Assembly: GCA_963575745.1 (NCBI GenBank) | Contig: CAUYUJ010001321.1 | Span: 1-22,500 of the forward strand | From: Prorocentrum cordatum | Taxonomy: Eukaryota > Sar > Dinophyceae > Prorocentrales > Prorocentraceae | DNA: 22,500 nt | Reading direction: 5' to 3' | Part shown: piece after piece, positions 17,291 through 22,500 of the stretch | How positions within the stretch are numbered: position 1 is the first letter of the stretch | Layout of the letters: every line of letters starts with the position of its first letter | Made by a program: the position numbers and the translations under genes | Notes under the pieces: model-generated | Told to the model about the DNA's origin: nothing | The model's input: only the letters and a program-made list of their open reading frames with translations | The model's database searches: none

Positions 17291-17500
17291 GGATTCTCAT
17301 GGGTAACGTACCAAATATGGCGTTATGGAACGATGTAGGATTATCAGGGCGTTACGTTGATTCGCGGTGTTGAAGTGCCCGGAATGGCGTTCTGGCACGA
17401 TTCAGGATCGTCAAGACGCAACAATAATGTTAATACGTGGCGTTGAATTTCCAAGAGTTGTGCTCTGTGGCACGGGTTCCGGATATTCGAATGGTTGTCT
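17291..17500. repeat. Degenerate ~67-70-bp repeat, three units
   Basis: GGCGTTATGGAACGATGTAGGATTATC (start 17319), a related GGCGTTCTGGCACGATTCAGGATCGTC (17386) and a weaker TTGTGCTCTGTGGCACGGGTTCCGG (about 17459) align as three drifting copies. No function can be assigned. Confidence 0.55.
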
Positions 17501-17612
17501 CCCAACGGGGCACTTCCCTCAGTGGAGATGAATCCTTCTAAGGGCCTGCGAAGAGGAAGCTTGGAGGAAGGGTGTATTGCAACATCGTTGATGAGTCTTG
17601 GTTTTACACTGG

Positions 17613-17757
17613 TCCTCCTCCTCCTCCTCCTCCTCCTCCTCCTCCTCCTCCTCCTCCTCCTACTCCTTCCTCCTCGCTCCTCGCTCCTCGCTCCTCGTTC
17701 CTCGCTCCTCGCTCCTCGCTCCTCCTCCTCCTCCTCCACCTCCTCCTCCTCCTCAGC
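17613..17757. repeat. (CTC)n array
   Basis: A pure CTC run (about 17613-17662) is followed by CTCGCTCCTCGTT variants and more CTC. It ends in CAGCAGCATCATCATCACCC just before the spliced-leader sequence. Confidence 0.93.
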
Positions 17758-17773
17758 AGCATCATCATCACCC

Positions 17774-17795
17774 TCCGTAGCCATTTTGGCTCAAG
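17774..17795 (+). other. Perfect 22-nt dinoflagellate spliced-leader sequence
   Basis: It reads TCCGTAGCC then ATTTTGGCTCAAG, identical to the DinoSL exon with U at the variable first base. The next bases are CCGCTC, so the GT donor required in an SL RNA gene is absent. It therefore fits the 5' end of a reverse-transcribed trans-spliced mRNA. An 8-base GGCTCAAG occurs 27 bp downstream (17815-17822) and could be the worn end of an older relict. No gene body is recognisable downstream; the frame enters another CTC array by 17880. Confidence 0.9.
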
Positions 17796-17879
17796 CCGCT
17801 CTACTCTCGAGCGCGGCTCAAGGAGTTGAGGCACCGACCACCCTCCATTCGCGTGACGCGAGGGAGCTTGCTCCATTTT

Positions 17880-17946
17880 CCTCCTCCTCCTCCTCGTCCT
17901 CGTCCTCGTCCTCGTCCTCCTCCTCCTCCTCCTCCTCCTCCTCCTC
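17880..17946. repeat. (CTC)n with (CTCGTC)n core
   Basis: CTC triplets flank a short CTCGTC hexamer run (about 17893-17917). Confidence 0.92.
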
Positions 17947-18075
17947 CACAATTACTGAATATGAATACTACTCTCCCTCTTCCCCTGATGACGGTTTGAA
18001 AGTGGCCGACCCCCCCCCCGCGTACTGTTTTTTTACACACAGGTTTCCCTGGAGTTGGGTTTTCGCCTGCATTTG

Positions 18076-18290
18076 TTTTCAAAATGCTGCTCTCGCTGAG
18101 GCGCCGGCCTCATTTCCGGGCCCCGCTCGTTCCGAATCGTGCTCCCGCTGCAGCGCTGGCCTCGCTCATTTTCGGGCTTCCGCTCGTTCCGAATCGTGCT
18201 CCCGCTGCAGCGGTGGCCTCATTTCCGCGCTTCCGCTCGTTTCGACTCGTGCTCCCGCTGCAGCGCTGGCGTCATTTCCCGTGCCATGCC
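18076..18290. repeat. ~55-bp tandem repeat, three units
   Basis: CGCTCGTTxCGAxTCGTGCTC followed by CCGCTGCAGCGxTGGC occurs at 18124, 18181 and 18234 (spacings 57 and 53). The first unit is preceded by TTTTCAAAATGCTGCTCTCGC, which links it to the 82-bp family further left. ATGCC/ATGCA-type short repeats follow to about 18375. Confidence 0.85.
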
Positions 18291-18375
18291 ACGGCATGCA
18301 ATGCAATGCTAGGTTGGTACTACGCTTTGCGGTGCTCTTCTACGCCATGCCATGCCGTGCTCTACAATGCATCGC

Positions 18376-18729
18376 GCACCCTTTCGGGATCATTGCCCTG
18401 CTCGACATCCGACGGAGCGAGTAGAGAGGGGATCTGCGCCATGGTAAGGGATGGGAGGGAGGGGTAGGATGTCAGATATGACGCGAGCGCACCTAGCCTG
18501 TCCCCCTCCCCCTCCCCGCTCCTGCTCCTCCCCCCTCCCCGCTCCATCCTCGCCCCTCGGCGGCGCGGGGGCCTCCTGCCAAGCAGCCGCTCCACCGAGT
18601 CCAGCCGCTCCACCGAGTCGAGCCGGGGCCTGCCGCGCGGCGAATGACCACCCAGTCGGACGTCACGAGGGGTGGCCTGGCTTGCCGCCCAGGGGGGGGG
18701 GATCCTGCCTGGCCACCACAACCATCACC
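18376..18729. other. No supported gene; C-rich sequence
   Basis: The interval contains pyrimidine-rich stretches (18500-18560), a short direct repeat CCAGCCGCTCCACCGAGTC-like (18580-18620) and a run of nine G (18691-18699). No coding or RNA feature is recognised. Confidence 0.5.
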
Positions 18730-19220
18730 TGCTTGTCAGGATGAGTACAACTCGTACTAGTGTACGAACTGCCATCATTCGTAACATCCATACTGTTCGT
18801 ACTGCTGCAGGTCATGGTCGCACTGGTATCATTCATAGTCGTATTGATCTCACGATCTCACTGATAACAGAAATCGCATGCTCCTGCTACTGCGCTTCGT
18901 GAGATCCTTCTTCCTATTGTTCGAGTTGGTGAAATTACCAAGACTGCCATTGTGGTTAGCACTTTCGCTACTGCTGCAAATACAGTGCTCACTGGCAACA
19001 CAATGGGAGCTCGACCACAAGAAACCTTCCACAAGAAACCCAACCCCGAGACCCCAGGACGTCCATTGATTCTTGGTGTGGGATCGTCACGCTTTCCATG
19101 ACAAAACCATCGAAATCCAAGAAACCCAAGGCACCCTGGAGGCAAGTAGGGTGTTTCTTCGCATGGGCTTCCACTGTACTCATGCACATCATCACCTATT
19201 ACTTGTATTACTAATGCATG
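18730..19220. other. Lower-GC unique sequence, coding-like but unrecognised
   Basis: Base composition differs from the GC-rich flanks. On +, one frame (about 18900-19100) reads EILLPIVRVGEITKTAIVV and later GRPLILGVGSSRFP before a stop. An overlapping small frame from the ATG at 19098 to 19214 encodes 38 residues with a Lys/Pro N-terminus and a hydrophobic segment. On -, a 149-codon frame (18858-19304) is also open. Amino-acid variety looks natural, but I recognise no family and cannot choose strand or frame. It may be a decayed exon or retrocopy. Confidence 0.25.
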
Positions 19221-19606
19221 TCGTATTAGCATGAGTACCCCTGCTGGCGAGAATACGAATAGTGCCCGTCCCTGGTGCGCTGGCGGCGACGGCCTGGGAA
19301 GCATTCACTCGACCGACAAGCGTCACCGAAGGGTGGGCCGGGCATAAGTAAATGCTTGCAGCGGCCAGCGAGCACGAGGCTTCTGCTGCTTTCGGCGTGG
19401 CCGACCAGCTGGTGACCTTGTTTTCTTTGCCGGGTAAGGGTCGTCGACTTGGGGAGAGGGGTGAGGGGGGTTCGGGCGATAGGGTAACAGTAACGGCGGC
19501 CGCGGCATGCACCCGCCAGAGTGCGTCCGCGCCGCCGGCGCATCAATCGCCTGTGTGCACCACAGCATGTAGGAGGGTTCCAGGCCACCCCCCCCAGTAC
19601 GATCGT
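19221..19606. other. No supported gene
   Basis: This is unique GC-rich sequence. Short frames occur on both strands without a recognisable domain, and no RNA gene or repeat array is seen. Confidence 0.45.
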
Positions 19607-19662
19607 TAGCGTTACCTGGGGGAGGGGGGAGGGGAAGTTTGGCCCAGGTAACGAGCGTTACC
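19607..19662. other. 11-bp inverted repeat with G-rich loop
   Basis: CGTTACCTGGG (19610-19620) pairs perfectly with CCCAGGTAACG (19643-19653). The 22-nt loop is mostly G with runs of four to six. AGCGTTACC occurs both at 19607 and again at 19654, just after the right arm. A poly(A) run of eight follows at 19672. Confidence 0.7.
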
Positions 19663-19689
19663 GTGGAGAGTAAAAAAAACGCTCACCTG

Positions 19690-20678
19690 GAGGGCTGGCT
19701 CCAGGCAAACGGTCAACCGCGCCGAGCTCCTGGCGCTGGCGCAGAACGTCAATGACGATGACCACGGCGCGGAGGAGCGTGAGCTCCATTGAGTCACTGA
19801 CCCGATGTGCGTGGTGCGCTGCCGGCGGAGGCCCCAAAGCAGGGCGCCGCGGAGCCATCGCGACCCGTGGGGACGGCTGGAGGCGCTGCTGGAGGAGCAG
19901 CGCCGCGAGCTGGTCATCCAAAGGTGAAGCCACATCGACGAGGCCGAGGCCACCAGCAGGTGGCTCGCCTCAACAAGTCTGTGGATAGGCTCGCCGGGAT
20001 GGCCGCGACCGAGGTTATGCTGATGGAGGGCGATGTGCAAGCGGTCCGGGATGTGGACAGGCTGGCCGTGCGCGTCCGGCAGCGGCTGGCAGCCGTCATC
20101 CGAGACGTGGGCGAAAGAGACACCAGGGCGCCGCGGTCGAAGGGCAAAGCTGCTGGCGAGCGGCCGCGGGCCACCACGCCGTACGCGGCTGCGCTGCGGG
20201 AGAAGAACCTTTCGGCGGATACCGCTCGCTGGCGCCCGCGGAGCGGCAGTGTGCCTCCGCTGCCGCGTGTGCCAGTCCGAAGCGTGGGGCTCGAGGAGCA
20301 CGCGCACGGAGTGGCCGCGAGCGGCATGCGGCGGGCCGCGGCTGCCTCGGGCCCTGGGCCTGCTGGAGGGCGCGCCGGGCCACGGAGCAGTTGCGAACTG
20401 TGGGCAGCGCACCCAGTCCCTCCCACGATGACCGCGCCCACGAAGCAGTGCCCGTCTGGCACTGCGCGCGATGCGGGGCCACCACGGCGAAGAAGGGCGG
20501 CGTGCTGCTGGGGCTGGCCAAGGCGCGCCTTCTGCCTGAACGGCCGCCGCGCCAGGCAGGGCGCGAGGCCCTTGGGCGCCTGGCACGGGACCTCTGGCCA
20601 GGCACTCACGCGAAGCACGGGCGTGGAACGCAGGGCGCCGTCGGCGTGAAGGGCGGCGTGCCCGGCGGCGGTAGCTGA
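19690..20678 (+). pseudogene. Coding-like region with Cys motifs, frame-broken, not identified
   Basis: Three + frames each carry part of what looks like one protein. The first (from 19807) has RLNKSVDRLAGMAATEVMLM and VRVRQRLAAVIRDVG, which is helical and charged. The second has CLRCRVCQSEAWGS near 20250. The third, open to the TGA at 20676, has HEAVPVWHCARCGATTAKKG near 20440 and REALGRLARDLWPGTHAK near 20560. The paired-Cys motifs would suit zinc binding and resemble, to my eye, Cys/His segments seen near dinoflagellate retroelement ORFs; this is a weak impression. The frame changes point to decay or unrecognised introns. The - strand is also open for long stretches because of high GC. Confidence 0.35.
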
Positions 20679-20699
20679 CGTCCGGGAGCTGCGAGCGTG

Positions 20700-20878
20700 C
20701 GGCCCCGCCTGGGGCCTCCTTTCCCCCTGGGGCCTCCTTTCCCTCCTCCTCTTCCTCCTCCTCCTCCTCCTCCTCCTCCTCATCATCATCATCATCATCA
20801 TCATCATCACCATCATCATCATCATCCTCCTCCTCCTCCTCCTCCTCCTCCTCCTCCTCCTCCTCCTCCTCCTCCTCC

Positions 20879-20909
<31 letters not shown>

Positions 20910-21035
20910 GTTCATCGTTATCATCATCATCATCACCACCACCAGCATCATCATCGTTATCATCATCACCACCACCAGCATCATCATCGTCACCATGCTC
21001 ATCGTCATCGCCTTCTTCGTCTTAACACGATGATT
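20700..21035. repeat. Alternating (CTC)n and (ATC)n blocks
   Basis: A 20-bp direct repeat of TGGGGCCTCCTTTCCC (20709, 20729) leads into CTC (about 20740-20779), ATC (20780-20825), CTC (20826-20880) and ATC with CACCACCACCAG interruptions (20881-21030). His-rich and Met-rich open frames are by-products. Confidence 0.93.
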
Positions 21036-21290
21036 ATGAACAGGATTATCTTCTTCTCATTAGTATAATTCGCGTTCGTTTTAGTACTCGCCTGATTCGT
21101 CTTATTATTAGTGTCGGTATGATTCTTAGTGTTCCATATCACCCTTACTATTATTACTATTCGTTTTACGCTTAAAATGTATGTAAATACACTTATGTAC
21201 ACATGTTATTGTTAGTTTCTTGCTCGTATGAACAGTACCTATACGACCACCCTTCAGGTGATAAGGAGGTTCGGGGGGGGGGAACCAACG
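21036..21290. other. AT-richer spacer without gene
   Basis: The spacer contains TTATTATTAG and TACTATTATTACTATTCG stretches and is clearly lower in GC than its neighbours. No gene or RNA is recognised. Confidence 0.5.
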
Positions 21291-21295
21291 TCTCA

Positions 21296-21525
21296 CTCGA
21301 TCGGTTTCACTATCGATCTCACTATCGATCTCACTATCGGTCTCGCTCGATCGATCTCACTCGATCGATCTCACAATCGATATCACTCGATATATTTCAT
21401 TCGATCGATCTCACAATCGATCTGACGATCGATCTCACAATCGATCTCACTATCGATCTCACGATCGATCTCACAATCGATCTCACATTCGGTCGAACTA
21501 TCGATCTCATTATCAATATCACAAT
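21296..21525. repeat. ATCGATCTCACA/T 12-bp tandem repeat
   Basis: Units of the form CACTATCGATCT or CACAATCGATCT repeat with drift for about 230 bp. ATCGAT and TCGATCGA palindromes recur at almost every unit. The ILTIDLT-like open frames follow from the 12-bp period. Confidence 0.93.
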
Positions 21526-21529
21526 GGAT

Positions 21530-21855
21530 ATCACATTCAACGTCAGCATCATCATCAACAGCATCGTCATCAACGTCATCAACATCATCATCATCAGCAT
21601 CATCGGGGCACCATCATCATCATCACGTCATCACCATCATTATCAGCATCAGCAGCATCGCCATCATCATCATCGGGACACCATCATCGTCACCATCATC
21701 ATCAACATCATCATCATCATCGGGACACCATCATCATCATCATCATCGGAACACCATCATCATCATTATCATCTCATCATCATGATCATGAACAATATCA
21801 TCAACATCATCACCATCATCATCGAAACACCATCATCATCATCATCATTATCCCA
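21530..21855. repeat. (ATC)n array with spaced GGGACACC interruptions
   Basis: ATC triplets are interrupted by a GGGCACC, GGGACACC or GGAACACC block at about 21605, 21680, 21720 and 21747, and by CGAAACACC at about 21823. This gives a loose higher-order pattern. Confidence 0.9.
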
Positions 21856-22088
21856 GTGCGACCCTACCTAGGAGTTGGAGCCTCTAGGAAGGTAACCTTA
21901 GTAGGAGCGGTAAACGCCGTCCTCCTCCTTCTCGTCATCGTCGTAGTTGTAGCAGTAGCTATGTCTCCCGGCCGGTGCTATGTGCGAAACCTTCGTGAAT
22001 CCTAAGGGCTCAAGCTGCCCCACGAAGGGCTCAAGATGACCCACAGACGGACAACATGCATGGAACATACGTGCGCACACACATATAA

Positions 22089-22092
<4 letters not shown>
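21856..22092. other. No supported gene
   Basis: Unique sequence with a short direct repeat, AAGGGCTCAAGxTG, at about 22004 and 22025. No coding feature is recognised. Confidence 0.45.
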
Positions 22093-22130
<38 letters not shown>

Positions 22131-22360
22131 GATGCTGTGCTGCTCTATGCTATGCTATGCTATGCTCTGCTATGCTATGCTATGCTATGATATGCTGTGC
22201 AGAGCTATGCTGGGCTAGGCTAGGCTAGGCTGGACTAGGCTATGCTGTGCTATGCTATGCTATGCTGCGCTATGCTATGCTGCGCTATGCTATGCTATGC
22301 TATGCTATGCTATGCTTTTGCTTTGCCTTCGCTTTTGCCTTCACTTTTGCCTTTGCTTTT
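22093..22360. repeat. (TA)n, (GCTAT)n and (TTTGCT)n microsatellites
   Basis: About 18 TA dinucleotides (22093-22128) are followed by a GCTAT pentamer array (about 22135-22315, with GGCTA and GCTGT variants) and then by TTTGCT/TTTGCC hexamers (about 22315-22368). The periods change abruptly at each junction. Confidence 0.95.
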
Positions 22361-22470
22361 GCTTTTGCTTGGCACCCAGGGATTGCAACTGGGGGAACCG
22401 CGCGTTTGCTTTTACCTTTGCTGTTGCTTTTGCTTGGCTCCCAGGGGACTGGGGGAACCGCCCGGGGCAG
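22361..22470. repeat. Short two-copy repeat with TTTGCT tails
   Basis: GCTTGGCACCCAGGGA and GCTTGGCTCCCAGGGGA (about 22368 and 22432) are each followed by ACTGGGGGAACCGC. Both are preceded by TTTGCT hexamers, so hexamer and unit were duplicated together. Confidence 0.8.
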
Positions 22471-22500
22471 TTAGCACTGCCCAGCCCCTTTAAGCCAAGC

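Noticed and set aside
17774-17795. SL RNA gene
   Set aside because: The exon matches DinoSL, but it is followed by CCGCTC instead of a GT donor, and no SL RNA intron-like segment follows. The same holds at 3113-3134.
22004-22036. GGCTCAAG pairs as further spliced-leader relicts
   Set aside because: Only 8 bases match and the upstream bases do not continue into CATTTT. GGCTCAAG also occurs by composition in the CCAAGACGGC satellite (for example near 9065, 13138 and 16322).
1-22500. tRNA or rRNA genes
   Set aside because: Reading by eye I saw no T-loop plus acceptor-stem combination and no rRNA core motifs. A covariance-model scan would be needed to exclude weak candidates.

Overview
The window looks like dinoflagellate nuclear DNA. 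The decisive evidence is the dinoflagellate spliced leader (DinoSL), the 22-nt exon trans-spliced onto dinoflagellate mRNAs. It occurs once perfectly on the + strand (17774-17795). It also occurs on the - strand with a single mismatch (3113-3134), and that copy was duplicated to 4735-4756. No copy is followed by a GT donor, so these are not SL RNA genes. They fit relicts left when trans-spliced mRNAs were reverse-transcribed back into the genome. Very high repeat content, long GC-rich satellites and a LINE-type reverse transcriptase fragment agree with this. Species is not determined.

Layout. 1-915: (AACCGG)-type hexamer array inside a ~74-bp repeat. 1601-2003: a two-copy ~260-bp duplication. 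2098-3134 (-): a processed retrocopy of a 2-oxoglutarate/Fe(II) dioxygenase, frameshifted, with an SL relict at its 5' end. 3135-5465: a 90-bp satellite (about 25 units) into which the retrocopy landed. 5466-6640: trinucleotide and hexanucleotide microsatellites. 6650-7985: mostly unassigned.

8200-16615 is a higher-order repeat: a 10-11-bp-period satellite (CCAAGACGGC-like) carrying three recurring modules, here called C, A and B. Two insertions interrupt it. One is a ~3.0-kb element with imperfect terminal inverted repeats and a 9-bp direct repeat (9821-12828). The other is a 5'-truncated LINE (13766-15010) flanked by a ~15-bp target-site duplication.

16730-17500: degenerate 82-bp and ~67-bp repeats. 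17613-17946: CTC arrays flanking the perfect SL. 18100-18290: a 55-bp repeat. 18730-19220: unrecognised lower-GC sequence. 19690-20678: a decayed Cys-containing coding-like region. 20745-22470: microsatellites.

No complete conventional gene could be supported. The only recognisable protein-coding sequences are the broken dioxygenase and the LINE fragment. Most long open frames here come from repeats whose period is a multiple of three. The window is best read as a record of retroposition, transposition and satellite turnover.
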